This document shows, one piece after another, positions 11,031 to 22,850 of a stretch of DNA of 64,000 nucleotides (position 1 is the stretch's first letter; every line of letters starts with the position of its first letter). A program made the translations under genes and the position numbers. Source of the stretch: Prorocentrum cordatum (taxonomy: Eukaryota; Sar; Dinophyceae; Prorocentrales; Prorocentraceae); NCBI GenBank assembly GCA_963575745.1, contig CAUYUJ010008113.1, positions 948,320 through 1,012,319 on the forward strand, written 5' to 3'. The notes under the pieces were generated by a model, which saw only the letters and a program-made list of their open reading frames with translations, was not told the DNA's origin and ran no database searches.

Positions 11031-11329
11031 AAAAGACCCCTGCAGCGCAGGCCTCATCTCAGCACAGGCCGCCTTGTAGATCTTAGGCGTTCGCCGCACC
11101 ACGTCTGCTGAGAACGCGTAGGACGTGGCGAACGCGTAAGACCCAAGGGGCAGGAATTGCGATCGGAAGCGAAACGCTTTTGGTGTTGGCTGTATCCTCT
11201 GCTGAGATACCGATGCCGATCATGGCCCGGTGCCGGTGCCGATGCCGGCATCGGTACCGGCACCGGCATCGATATCGATACCGGCACCGTCAGGCGCAGC
11301 GCCTTTCTTAGCACCAACATCAACACAGT

Positions 11330-11900
11330 CCTTGCGGGAATATGGAGGAAAAGGGGGGAGCGGGGAGGGAACATGAGGACGAGGAGGAGAGCCTGCAAGG
11401 AGGAGCAAGAGGGGTTGGGGGGGATATGGAGGAGGCAGCAGCAGGAGGACCAGGACAAGGAGGAAGACGAGGCGGAGAAGCAGCACCAACAGACCGATTT
11501 ATAGCCTCAGTCCAGCATCCCCAACAACGATTTTGAGGCAGGATGGCTCCACATATTGCTGATTTGCCTGCGCCCTTGTCGCCATCAGTGTCGTCGTCAT
11601 TGCTGACATCGTCCTCATTGCCATACTTATTGCCCTCTCCCCCTCCCACGCATCCCTCCTGCTCTTTCTCCCCCCACTCCTTCTCCTCCCCCGACTCATT
11701 CCATTCCTCATTTTCCTCGTCGTTATTATTCCCCCTTCTCTTCTTCTCCTCATTCTCGTCATCGTGCTCCTGCTGCTCTTCCCCTGGTTCTTTTCGCCCC
11801 TCGTACTCCTGGTTCTCCTCTTCACCCTCCGAGTTCTCCTCTCGCTGAAGATGTCAACATGTACTAACCAAGGCATGGCGCCCCCCCGCCTGAGACGTCC
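11330..11900. other. Interior of palindrome 2, right side; no gene seen
   Basis: Purine-rich 11340-11500 and pyrimidine-rich 11590-11850 stretches mirror the left interior. CCGGCACCGGCATCGATATC-type short repeats occur at 11225-11290. No coding signal is recognisable. Confidence 0.55.
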
Positions 11901-12059
11901 TTCCACATGAGTCAGAAATCATGCTCTCGCCTCGGCGCTGGCTAACTGTTCCCTCGGGGCAGGGGCGCCTGGGCCCCTCCTGGGGCACAATTCGGCACCA
12001 GCAGGGTACTGTAACAGGTAGCTTGTGCCTGGCCCCGTCTGACTCCCCCCCCCACCCCT

Positions 12060-13436
12060 GGGAGCCCAGTTGTGAGGATGTCCCAGGCAAACTGACCGGA
12101 CTACCTCGCGCGCTGAATCTCGGAGCGAACCCAGACTTGCGAGGAAGTCTGAAGCGAAATTGGCCCGACCCCAGAGTTCCGAGGATGGATCAGGCGAATC
12201 TGGCCCGAGAACCTCGAGCGCATCATCTCTGAGCCCGGAGTTGCGGGGACGCATCGAGCGAAATTGGCCAAACGACCTCAGGCGCGGCATGTCTGAGCCC
12301 AGAGTTGCGAAGACGTCTCAGACGAAATTGGCCAGGCCACCTCAAGTCAGGAGCATCTCGAAGCCCAGAGTTGCGAGGATGTCTCAGGCGAGCCAGACCG
12401 GACAACCTCGCGCGTCGCAACTTCGAGCCTAGAGTTGTGAGGATGTCTCGGGCGATACGGGCCAGATCACCTCAGGCCACAACAATTCAATTCTGAGACC
12501 AGAGTTGCGAGGATGTCTCAGGCGAAATCGGCCAGACCACCTCGCGCGCGGCATCTCTGAACCTGGAGTTGCGAGGATGTATCAGGCGGAACGGGCTGGA
12601 CCAGCTTAGGTCAGAGTAAATCTGAGCCCGCGCGCGACATCTTGCAGCCCAGAGACGTCGCATGCAAAATCCGCCGGACCACTTCGCACGCGGTCTCTCG
12701 GAGCCAAGAGTTGCGAGGACGTGTGAGGCGAGTTTGGCTGGACCACCTCACGCCTGGCAGCTCGGATCCCAGAATTGCGGGCATGCCCCGGGCGACCTGG
12801 GCCGGACCAGTTCAGGTCAGGGCATATCTAGGCCAAGAGTTGCGAGGATGTCCAGGGCGAATCAGACCAACTCAGGTCAGAGCATTTCCGATCCCAGAGG
12901 TGCAAGAGTGCCTCTGGCGAAAATGGGCCAGACCACCTCGCGAAAGGTATATCTGAGCCAAGAGTTGTGAGGATGTCTCAAGCGAAATGGGTCGGACCAC
13001 ATCAAGCCAGGACATATATGAGCCCAGAGTTGCGAGGATCCTCAGGCGAGCCGGGCCGCACCTCTTCACGCGCGGCATCTAGGAGCCCAGACTTGTGAAG
13101 ATGTCTCAGGCTAAATTGACCAGGCCACCTCGCGCGCGGCATCTCGCAGAGTTGGGAGGACATCTCAGGCGAGAATGTCTGAAGTATAATTGTCCAGATC
13201 ACCTCGCGCGCGGCATGTCTGAGCCTAGAGTCGTGAGGATGTCTAAGGCGAAGCGGGCTGGACCTACTCAGTTTAGGGGCATATCTGAGCCCAGAATTGC
13301 GAAGATGGCGAAACGGACCGGACCACTTCGCGCGTGGCATCTTGGATTCCAGAGTTGCGAGGATGTATCAGGCGAAATGGGCCAGGCCATCTTGCCCCCG
13401 GCAACTCGGAGCCCAGAGTTGCGACGATCTCTCAAC
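12060..13436 (-). repeat. ~62-bp tandem array, right arm of palindrome 2
   Basis: About 21 units with core AGAGTTGCGAGGATGTCTCA, followed by GGCGAAATGGGCC, ACCACCTCGCGCGCGGCAT and CTGAGCCC. It is the reverse complement of the 8485-9640 array. The GAGGATGTCTCAGGCGA part also occurs in the unrelated arrays at 35.7-36.3 and 37.9-38.5 kb. Confidence 0.9.
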
Positions 13437-13535
13437 GCAATGTAATGCAGTGCCATGGGAAGTGACGCAACAGAAATGCAATGCCATGCGTTGTAATGCA
13501 ATGCCATGCAATGCAACGCAAAGGCCCTCCATGCA
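13437..13535. repeat. ATGCAATGCC short repeat
   Basis: About 100 bp of degenerate AATGCAATGCCATGC units between the palindrome 2 array and unique-looking sequence. Confidence 0.75.
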
Positions 13536-13639
13536 ATGGGAACAGACAGTGGCTTCCACTGCGTGAGATGCGGGATAGAGATAGAGAGGGAAAGGAGGAG
13601 CACGGAGGAGGAGGTGTAGTTGTTTTTTTCCAGAGCTCC

Positions 13640-14170
13640 CCATGCAGCTTGGTATGAACCACTGTGCAACACCAGTAGCAGGAGGCAGGGCTGGCAACAG
13701 GATCAAGCAAACGAAGCGCATTTAGCATGCCAGAAGCTCACTTAGCAGGAAGAGGACGCTTTCGGCGACGGCGGCGGCGACGACGACCGACGACGACGGC
13801 CGCCGAAGGCCGCCGAGGCAAGAGGAGGAGGAGGAGGAGGAGGAGGAGGAGGAGGAAGAAGGAGGAGGAGAGGAGGAGGAGGAGGAGGAGGAGAGGGAGG
13901 AGGAGGTGACAAGGAATTGTGGGAGGAGGAGGAGGAGGAGGAGGAGGAGGAGGAGGAGGAGGAGGAGGAGAAGGAGGGAGTGGTAGGACGTGACAAGAGG
14001 AAGGATGGGGAGGAGGACAGGAGGAGGAAGTGGAGGAGGAGGAGGAGGACGAGGAGGATGACGAGAAGAAAAACAGGACCAGCAGCAGGAGGCGGAGCTG
14101 GCAACAGGATCAAGCACATCGGGAGCCCACTTAGCAGAACAGAAGCCCACTTAGCAGGAACACGACTTCA
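13640..14170. repeat. Direct repeat around a GGA tract
   Basis: Segments at about 13668-13748 and 14076-14160 share AGCAGGAGGC, GGCTGGCAACAGGATCAAGC and CCACTTAGCAGGAA-like sequence in the same orientation. Between them lies a (GGA)n tract (13815-14060). It could be a duplicated insertion site or an LTR-like pair round a degenerate insert, but nothing coding is visible. Confidence 0.65.
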
Positions 14171-17100
14171 GGTCAAGGGGGGGGCGTTGGGGGGGCAACT
14201 GTCACGCGTCGCCGCGTAGCGCTTAGTCTCGAGGGCCGTAAACCCGAACCTGTCGTCGTCAACGCGGGCGGGGGGGATAACGGTGTTGGTTGGGGATGTG
14301 GAGGCCCGTCGGGGTCAGCGGGAAGCCCATGTCGAAGGAAGCGCGGGGCCGCGAGCCGAGGAACGCTGGGGGGAAGCTCGTGCACGGGCGGGGGTCGGAG
14401 AGGGTTCCTGGCCAGGGCCGCCGCCTGGGCGCTGTCGGCGAGGGAGCTGCCTGCGGGTACGACGCGGCCGCCACTCTCCGTTGCCACTGTCCAGCGCGGA
14501 CCGCGCAGCCAGGTGCAATCCAAGCCGTTCGCGCGCGCCTGAATGCGGTTGGGCGCCAGATATGCTCGGATCTTGCCGTTCCACCAGGTGCCCTCGTAGT
14601 GCTGACAATTGGGCTTGTAGCAGACGTCGCGTCGGCATCTGGCCACTTTCCGATCAGCGCTGAAGCGGGTGTCGCCTGGCGCGAGGCAGGGTGGAATATA
14701 GGAGACGCTGGGGAGTGGCGCCGGCGGTGGGGCTCTATCCAGCGGGGCGTGCCCAAAGGAAAACCACCGCAGAGGAAGGTGACCTCGGATGCGGCTGTCT
14801 TTGGGCCCAGGGGCGCACTCCTTGCCTTTGTTCTCTTAATGGAGAGAGCAGATGCTGCACTCAGTGCGCGAGAGGGTGCAGATGTCGGCTGGCTTTACGA
14901 TCTGCTCCAGGGCCAGCATCGGGGCCTTGAGCTTGAAGGCGAAGGTCTCCATGCCCACGTAGGTGGCCGGGCAGCCAGCCTTCCTCGCGACTGGGCGGTG
15001 GTGGGCGGTGGTAACCAGTCTGGCCACAGCGCCGATCAGTTTCTCCAACTCCCCGCGTAGCTCTCGAAGGTGGGCCAGCTGCAATCCCCAGGTAGAAGCC
15101 AGTTGCGTTCGGAAGTGGCGGCGGCTGTCTTGCCGCGGACAGCAGATCCCGAGGGCGGCCTCCAAGATGTCCCCAGAGCCTGAGGGGTCTGGGAAAGGCC
15201 GCGCGCGCGGCGCGGGGCTCACGCTTCATGAGGAGCATGATGATGAGCGCGCAGCTGGCATTTCTTGAGGACATGACGCGCTGGTCGGGGTCGAGCAGCT
15301 CCAGCCGAGGTCGACTAGGGCCTCGAAGTCGGGGTGGACTGGGTGGCGCGGGCAGGCCCTGGTTCCTATGGACCAGGCGTTAGGGACGTGGTGCAGGAGG
15401 TCTTGGGGGGTGCAGCGGTTCGTTCTGTGGCATCCGAGCGGCCCGCCCTTGGACCTCCGGCTTCGGCGGCAGCTCCTTTTCCCCGATCTCGCGCGCGGCG
15501 CCGTCGCCGCCCGTTCCCACGCCAGCGGCCCAGACGAGGGCGGCCCAGGTCATGTCGTGCACCAGGTTCCCGGCGTCCAGGCCAAGGTCCACGTCGAACG
15601 GGTAGCCCAGGCGGCCCCAAATCTTCCTGTCGAACTGTCCGGCGTCGGAGGGGGCGCCCTCAGCGTTGTATTTATGGGGGCGCAACCCAGCAACAAGGAA
15701 GAGGACAATGGAGAAGGCGCGGTCGGCGAAAACCGCTTCGAGCACACCCGCCAGGCGAAACCCGACGTCGTCCCAGCTCTGCTTCACTCCCAGGGGGAGG
15801 TCATACTGCACGTTGAAGCACTTGGCATGGAGATCGCGTCTCGCGGCCACTTCTGGCGAGGCCTCGGCTCCGGCTTCGCCCGCATCTTTGGCCGAGGGGG
15901 TCTCGGAGGGCGGGGGGGCCCAAGAGGCCAGGTCCTCGATCGGCCTGAAGCCGCTGTCGGTGACCCGCGCGCTACATTTGCGTGGGCTCTGGCCAGTGGA
16001 CGCGCAGAAACGCGCCCACAGACCTGCGAGACGCCCGTAGCTGGAAAGCAGTCTGAGCTTGGAGCCCGCCATGGATGGCATCGCGCGGCCGTCGGCTATG
16101 ATCGCGATGCCCCGCTTCGCCCCAATAAGGCCCACGTTGCCTCTGTTCGGGTTGTCCACGAAGCCCCGAATGTGTTCAGAATTGGACCGCGTGGTGAGGA
16201 AGATGACCTGGTCGGCTTCGCCACCCTGGCTTGCGTCCAGTGTGGAGAGGGCAAGGAGCCACGAGGCCCGGCACTCGTGGGCAATCTGCCTGATACCGGG
16301 GAGGTCCAAGTTCAGGCCGTTGGCGCCGCTGGCCAATTGGTAGAATACAGACTCCTGTCCGCGCCGCTCGGGGATGTAGTTGGAGTCTCTGGGGTTGGGC
16401 GCCGATTCAGCGCACGTAAAGGTTTGGGCCGAAGCCGCAGGGGAGCGGCTCCGTTGGGGGGCCCCCCGGAGGGTTGGGGTGGCGGAGGTGTCGCGGCGTC
16501 GGCGGGCGGCGGCGTCGAAAGGGGAGGAGCGCCGTGGGGCCAGGGGAACAAATTGGCGGGGATGTTTGGCCAACGGCCTCGTGAAGCGGGTCACATGGCG
16601 TCCAAACTCTAGCCGGGCCACGACTCGGCAGCGAGAAGCGAAAAGCAAGACAGGCGTAGCAGCCAGGCGGCAGCTCAGAAGGGCGAAGTGAACGGGTAGA
16701 CCCATTCCCGGCGGCGTCCGAAGATCCCGGTAACGACCAGAAAGTAGACGCAGCCAAAATGGCGCGGCGGCGCGACCGAAATCACGTAGGGGTCGAACAA
16801 TGGGAGTGATTCGGCCGGCAAAGTCAGAACGAAACCGACACGCGCCCCCAGAGGACATCCGTGAAGTGGACGAACACAAATGTCGAAACATCGTGTCAGC
16901 GCAGGAGCGAAGAGGGGCAACCTCGCCACATATAGAACTGCAAACAGCAGTATCTCTTGTATGTACAGCAGTGGCACTTGTCGAAAGCGGAGTCCATGCA
17001 GGAGAAAGCAGCCGACGGGCGCACAGAGCCACAGATGCCGAACCCGTAGTCCTTGCACCGTAGAGGACGGCAGCGCAGCGAGATCCCACTGAACCCTTTC

Positions 17101-17257
17101 GGCCATCAGTGGAGGCCGACACCAGCCAGGAGCAGGCCAGGGGGCACCTGACCGCCCATTCCCAGTGTGCTTGCATGGCAATCAGGCGGTCAGAGCACCA
17201 CCAGACAGCGGTATAAGCGGCAACCCCAGCCGCGCGGGATAAACCCGGTGAAACCAC
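14171..17257 (-). pseudogene. UPF1-like (SF1) helicase C-terminal fragment with downstream exons
   Basis: On the minus strand, residues encoded at about 16340-16000 match helicase motifs V-VI of the UPF1/SMG-type superfamily 1: STLDASQGGEADQVIFLTTR at 16246-16187, then GFVDNPNRGNVGLIGAKRG, and an LLSSYGRLAGLWARFC tail. In the family the last motif is RLNVALTRAKRG; here the Thr-Arg that supplies the arginine finger is Ile-Gly, so ATPase activity is doubtful. No Walker A motif was found upstream (16.4-17.2 kb is low-complexity or non-coding), so only the second RecA domain is present. The coding trace continues in switched frames: about 15390-15300 (HPVHPDFEALVDLG), 15290-15223, a proposed tiny intron, 15188-14836 (including TYVGMETFAFKLKAPMLALE and a Cys cluster) and perhaps 14646-14500 (VCYKPNCQHYEGTWW). 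At least one frame change near 15310 has no clear splice site. Either a multi-exon gene with very short introns or a decayed copy; boundaries are uncertain. Confidence 0.6.
15189..15222 (-). other. Proposed 34-nt GT-AG intron
   Basis: On the minus strand the sequence begins GTGAGCCCCG and ends CCTTTCCCAG. Removing it joins the frame ending in SCALIIMLLMK to the frame starting PSGSGDILEAALGICC through a CAC codon, with both sides looking like protein. It would be unusually short and about 85% GC. Confidence 0.5.
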
Positions 17258-18440
17258 GGAGAGGAAGGGAGGTGCACGCCAGGCACGGTAGGCACCCCGG
17301 TGCGACAGCTAACCGCTGCAGCGCTAGGGTGCAGGAGGGGAGGAGAGGAGGTGCACGCCAGGCACACTGTGCGACAGGAGAGGATCCCAGTGTGAACCAT
17401 TGCGTGAGATCCAAGCTGGCGGAGCCCCACCCGCCAGCGGCACTGGCGGCAGTGAAACAGGAGAGGGAGAGTCAGCTAACCGCTGAAGCAAAAGGAGAAG
17501 AAGGAGGAGAGCTCACCATCACCCTGTGTACACTGACGCGCACGCCAAGCGTTCTGTACCGAAGCTTCCTTCAGTAAACCCGCCATTGGCACCAGCTTGC
17601 CGTTGCTCTTCACACGAAGGCCTCGATAAAGCTGGGCTGGCTGGTGGGGGTACTTTTTGGTCTGCGGTCGCGCGACACCGGTCTGGCGGCGAGGGGCCAC
17701 CGGTGGGGGTACTTTTTTTTTACAGCCGCAGGCGGAAGCGCCGGCGGCGGCAGGTCACGGTCGGGCTGCGGCCGTAACAAATTAGCCGGGCGCGCGCGCG
17801 GGCCGCGGATCAGGCGGCGGCGCAAGCTGCAGCCCAGGGAGTCTGAGGGGAGACTGGCACCCAGGGAGCAGGAATTACGCTGCCAAAACGGCGCGATGCA
17901 CACCCCCAGTCAAGGATCGCGTCCGGTCCGACGACCACAGGGCAGTGGGGATCTTGACTCCGTGCAAGAAGAGCGTCAGAGAGCCCAGGGTGTCTGCCGG
18001 GTATGAGCGAGGCCGTAGGCGAGAGAGCTGACGCAGGCATCCTGCAGGAAGAAGGGACTCTGACGGCGCCAGCGAACCGTCGCAGCTTCAGAGTACGCAC
18101 CAACGCGGCTGTAAAGGCACGACTGAAGTCAGTGACCAACCGATGCACGTCGACCCTCAAAACAACTGCGGAAGGATGCGTTCGCACGCGGAGATCAACG
18201 ACATGATGTGACGCAGTGCGAGAGATACACCTGTTCCCGACCTCGGCGCGAGACACGAGGGCCAACCGAAGATGACAGGGCGTGTACCAGGAAGCTATGT
18301 TTTATCCCTCCCCTCATCCTCTGCTTCTCCCTCGCGCTCCTCCCTCTCGTCCTCGTGCTGCCACTGCCGCCATCGTGCTCGCCATCTCTTCCCACCCCGC
18401 CACTGCCGCGGCCACTGCGCCCTTTTCCACTGCCCTCGGG
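17258..18440. other. No gene recognised; local direct repeats
   Basis: A direct repeat GAGGTGCACGCCAGGCAC occurs at about 17267-17286 and 17347-17366, each followed by a CACTGTGCGACAG-like or CCGGTGCGACAGC sequence. GGTGGGGGTACTTTTT repeats at 17642-17659 and 17701-17718. The rest shows no convincing reading frame on either strand. Confidence 0.55.
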
Positions 18441-18469
18441 GACAGCGGCCACAGCGAACGCCTGCTCTT

Positions 18470-21400
18470 CTCGCACGCGCTGTTCAGGGTGCCCTGAGTG
18501 ATGATGGTGGGCTCCAGCTTCGCTTCTGCCATCTCGCTCAGCAGCGCCAGAACCTGCTGCCACTGCCAACGCCTGCTCTTCTCGCACGCGCGCTGTTCAG
18601 GGCGCTGCAGGTGATGATGTTGGGCTCCAGCCTCACGATCACCATCTCGCTCAGCAACGCCATTGCCTGCTGTCAATGCCAACACCCGCCCTTCTCGAAC
18701 CAGCTGTTCCGGATGCCGTAGGTGATGATGTTGGGCTCCAGCTTCACGACCGCCATCTCGCTCAGCAGCGCCACAGTCTGCTGCCACTGCCGACGCCTGC
18801 TCTTCTCGCACGCGCTGTTCGCACTGACGTAGGTGATGATGTTGGGCTCCAGCTTCACGATCGCCATCTCGCTCAGCAACGCCATTGCCTGCTGACGCTG
18901 CCGACGTCTGCTCTTCTCCCACGCGCTGTTCGTACTGACGCAGGTGATGATGTTGGGCTCCATCTTCACGACCGCCATCTCGCTCAGCAGCGCCAGAACC
19001 TGCAGCCACTGCCAACGCCTGCTCTTCTCGCACGTGCTGCTCACAGTGCCGTCGGTGATGATGTTGGGCTCCAGCTTCACGACCAGGATCTCGCTCAGCA
19101 GCGCCATTGCCTGCTGCAAACTGCCAACGCCTGCTCTTCTCGCACGCGCTGTTCGCACTGACGTAGGTGATGATGTTGGGCTCCAGCTTCGCGACCGCCA
19201 TCTCGCTCAGCAGCGCCAGAACCTGCTGCATCTGCCGGCGCCTGCTCTTCTTGCACGCGCTGTTCGCACTTACGCAGGTGATGATGTTGGCCTCCAGCTT
19301 CACGAAGAACATCTCGGTCAGCAGCGCCAGAACCTGCTGCCGTTGGCAACGCCTGCTCTTCTCGCACGCGTTGTTCACAGTGCCGTAGGTGATGATGTTG
19401 GGCTCCAGCTTCACGACCAGGATCTCGCTCAGCAACGCCGTAGACTGCTGCCACTGCCAGCGCTTGCTCCTCTCGCGCGCGCTGCTCGCACTGACGTGGG
19501 TGATGATGTTGGGCTCCAGCTTCGCGACCCGGATCTCGCTCAGCAGCGCCACAGTCCGCTGCCACTGCCGGCGCCTGCTCCTTCTCGCACGCGCTGTTCG
19601 CACTGACGTAGGTGATGATCTTGGGCCCCAGCTTCAAGACCGCCATCTCGATCAGCAGCGCCACAACCTGCTGCCGCAGCCGACGCCCGCTCTTCTCGCA
19701 CTGGCTGTTCCGGATGCCGTAGGTGATGATGTTGGGCTCCAGCTTCACGACCGCCATCTCGCTCAGCAGCGCCAGAGCCTGCTGCCACTGCCAGCGCCTG
19801 TTCTTCTCGCACGCGCTGTTCACACTGCCGTAGGTGATGATGTTGGGCTCCAGCTTCACGATCGCCATCTCGCTCAGCAGCGCCGCAGGCCGCTGCCGCT
19901 GTTAACGCCTGCTCTTCTCGCAAGCACTGTTCACAGCGCCGTAGGTGATGTTGTTGGGCTCCAGCTTCACGACGAACATCTCGCTCAGCAACGCCACAGG
20001 CCGCTGCCACTGCCAACGCCTGCTCTTCTCGCACGCGCTGTTCAGTGTCGTAGGCGATGATGTTGGGCTCCAGCTTCGCGACCGAGGTCTCGCTCAGCAG
20101 CGCCACAGACTGCTGCCACTGCCAACGCCTGCTCCTCTCGCACGCGCTGTTCACAGTGCCGTAGGTGATGATGTTGGGCGCCAGCTTCACGACGAACATG
20201 TCGCTCAGCGGCGCCAGAACCTGCTGCCACGGCAAGCGCCTGCTCTTCTCGCACGTGCTGTTCGCACTGACGTAGGTGATGATGTTGGGCTCCAGCTTCA
20301 CGACGAACATCGCGCTCAGCAGCGCCAGAACCGATGCCACAACCTGCTGCCAATGTGAACGCCTGTTCTTCTCGCACGCGCTGTTCACAGTGCCGTAGGT
20401 GATGCTGTTGGGCTCCAGCTTCACGATCACCATCTCGCTCAGCAACGCCACCATCTCGCTGCGCAGCGCCAGGGCCGGCTGCCACTGCCCGCCCTTCTCG
20501 CACGCGATCCTGACCTCCACCGTCGTCACCAGCATCTCGCTGGGCAGCGCCAGGGCCAGCTGCCACTGCCCGCGCGACCTGTTCAAGATGCCGTGGGTGG
20601 TGATGTTGGGCTCCAGCCTCACGACGAGCATCTCGCTCAGCAGCGCCACAGACTGCTGCCACTGCCAAGGCCTGCTCTTCTCGCACTGGCTGTTCACAGT
20701 GCTGGAGGTGATGATGTTGGGCTCCAGCTTCGCGACCGCCATCTCGCTCAGCAGCGCCGCGGTCCGCTGCCACTGCCAGCGCCCGCCCTGCTCGCACTGG
20801 CTGTTCACAGTGCCGTAGGTGATGATGTTGGGCTCCAGCTTCACGACCGCCATCTCGCTCAGCAGCGCCGCGGTCCGCTGCCACTGCCAGCGCCCGCCCT
20901 GCTCGCACTGGCTGTTCACAGTGCCGTAGGTGATGATGTTGGGCTCCAGCTTCACGACCGCCATCTCGCTCAGCAGCGCCGCGGCACTGCCAGCGTCCGC
21001 CCTGCTCGCACGGCCTGTTCAGGATGTCGTAGGCGATGATGTTGGGCTCCAGCTTCACGACGAACATCTCGCTCAGCAGCGCCAGAACCTGCTGCCGTTG
21101 GCAACGCCTGCTCTTCTCGCACGCGTTGTTAACAATGCCGTAGGAGATGATGTTGGCCTCCAGCTTCACACCCAGGGTCTCGCTCAGCAGCGCCACAGAC
21201 TGCTGCCACTGCCAACAAAGCCTGCCCTTCTCGCACGGGTTGCTCGCACTGACGTAGGTGATGATGATGTTGGGCTCCAGCTTCGCGACCTAGATCTCGC
21301 TCAGCAGCGCCAGAACCTCCTGCCACTGCCAACGCCTGCTCTTCTCGCACGCTCTGTTCACGGCGCCGTGGGAGATGAGGTTGGGCTCCAGCTTCACGAC

Positions 21401-22010
21401 CGCCATCTCGCTCAGCAGCGCCAGAGCCTGCTGCCACAGCCGGCGCCTGCTCTTCTCGCACGCGCTGTTCCGAGTGCCGTGGGTGATGATGTGGGGCTCC
21501 ATCTTCGCGACCACCGTCTCGCTGAGCAGCGCCCCAATCTGCTGCCACTGCCAACGCCTGCCCTCCTCGCACGCGCTGTTCACAGTGCCGTAGGTGATGA
21601 TGTTGGCTTCCAGCTTCACGACCGCCATCTCGCTCAGCAGCGCCACAGTCCGCTGCCACTGCCAACGCCTGCGCTTCTCGCACGCGCTGTTCACAGCGCA
21701 GTGGGCGATGATGTTGGGCTCCAGCTTGGCGACCCAGATCTCGCTCAGCAGCGCCGCGGTCCGCTGCCACTGCCAACGCCTGCTCTTCCCGCACGCGCTG
21801 TTCGCGCTGACGTAGGTGATGATCTCGGGCCCCAGCTTCACGGCGAACATCTCGCTCAGCAGCGCCGTGGTCCGCTGCCACAGCCGACGCCTGCTCTTCT
21901 CGCACGCGCTGTTCAGACTTCCGCGGGCGATGATGTCGGGCTCCAGCTTCACGGCGAACATCTCGCTCAGCCTGACTTCCAGCGTCGCCACTTTCTCGCT
22001 GAGCAGCGCC
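18470..22010 (-). pseudogene. Disrupted pentatricopeptide-repeat (PPR) protein gene, ~31 motifs
   Basis: The minus strand repeats a motif of the form NIITYGTVNSACEKSRRWQW followed by QQALALLSEMAVVKLEP. PPR proteins bind organelle RNA, one base per motif, and are very numerous in dinoflagellates. Spacing measured from TTGGGCTCCA at 18731, 18842, 18953, 19064, 19176 and 19287 is 111 bp (once 112), so the motif is 37 residues rather than the usual 35; the two extra residues lie in the SRRWQWQQ turn. The frame is one continuous run from about 21991 to 20985 except for TAG at 21290-21292, then changes near 20985, 20045, 19583, 19118 and 18590. Further stops are TAA at 19902-19904 and TGA at 18673-18675. 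The other two frames show only translated shadows. Such damage argues for a pseudogene or a DNA-level satellite derived from PPR exons; splicing around each lesion cannot be excluded. No start or targeting peptide could be placed. Confidence 0.85.
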
Positions 22011-22850
22011 AGGGCCGGCTGCCAGCGCCCGCCCTTCTGTCACGTGAGCCTGACCTCTGGCATCGCCACCACCACCACCACCTCGCTGAGCAGCGCCAGC
22101 CCCGCGCGGCGCCCTGGCCAGGAGGAGTGCCGCCCCCCTTCTGCCACATGAGGAACACGCCTCTGTCGTCACACTCAGCCGCTGCGGCCACAGGGCGAGG
22201 TCGGCGTCGGCCGCCCCGACGCACAGGAAACATGTCCACGCGCATTCATCGTTGCTGGCCCTCGCGTCCTCGCCGCCGCCACTGCCGTCCGTCCCAGCTC
22301 CTCCCACCGCGTCGCTGCTGCCACCACTGCCGCTCCCGCCAATGTCGTTCCTCCCGCCCCTAGCTCCTTCACCTCCTTCTCCACCTCCACTGCCTTCCCT
22401 CTCCCCTCCCAAAAGATCGCTGCCACTGCCGCCCCTCCATGTCTCTCTGACCGCGGCGTTGTTGCCGCCCGTCGTCGTGACGTTGGTCGTGATCGTCATG
22501 TGTTGCAGCCGTCGGTGGGGATTGTCACGCTGTGGCAAATGGTCGTCGCCGTGGTTGTCGTCGTCGTCTTGCGCACGGTCTGTGGGGGGAGTTTGTCGCT
22601 GTGTACCTGGCGTAGTGGGCGGGGGTTGTCGTGATCGTCGCGCTGGTGCTCAAGCCCGTCGTCGTCTCCTGATGCGGCTGCTGCTGGTCGTCGCGTTGGG
22701 GCTGCGCCGTGGCGCGAAGCGACGGTCGTCGTCGTCCTGCGGGTCGTCCAACGCGTCGTGGCCCACCCCCACTGGGAGCCCGACAGGGGGCACACCGAAA
22801 GGAGCACCACGGCGCTCATCCATCGCGACGCGGACAGTCTTGATCACCCC
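22011..22850. other. PPR-array edge and unassigned sequence
   Basis: At 22000-22140 two degraded PPR helices (minus strand, RWQPALALLSEKVATLEVRL and ALLSEVVVVAMPEVRLT) lead into sequence without motifs. From 22150 to 22850 there are GC-rich stretches with GTCGTCGTC and CCGCCACTGCCG repeats, the latter also found at 26455-26690. No reading frame is convincing. Confidence 0.5.

Larger units (their letters stand above)
8485..13440. repeat. Second large inverted repeat (palindrome 2)
   Basis: Tandem units at 8485-9640 are repeated as reverse complement at 12060-13436. Inside them 9750-9775 (CGCCGAGGCGAGAGCA) pairs with 11922-11946 (CTCTCGCCTCGGCG), and 10183-10400 pairs with about 11330-11530. 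Paired coordinates sum to about 21,700, giving a centre near 10,850. The arms are clearly diverged. It directly adjoins palindrome 1. Confidence 0.85.

Noticed and set aside
19540-22538. Second and third minus frames in the PPR region (repeats of AERDGGREAGAQHHHLRHCEQ)
   Set aside because: They are out-of-frame translations of the PPR units and have the same 37-residue period; not a separate His-rich protein.
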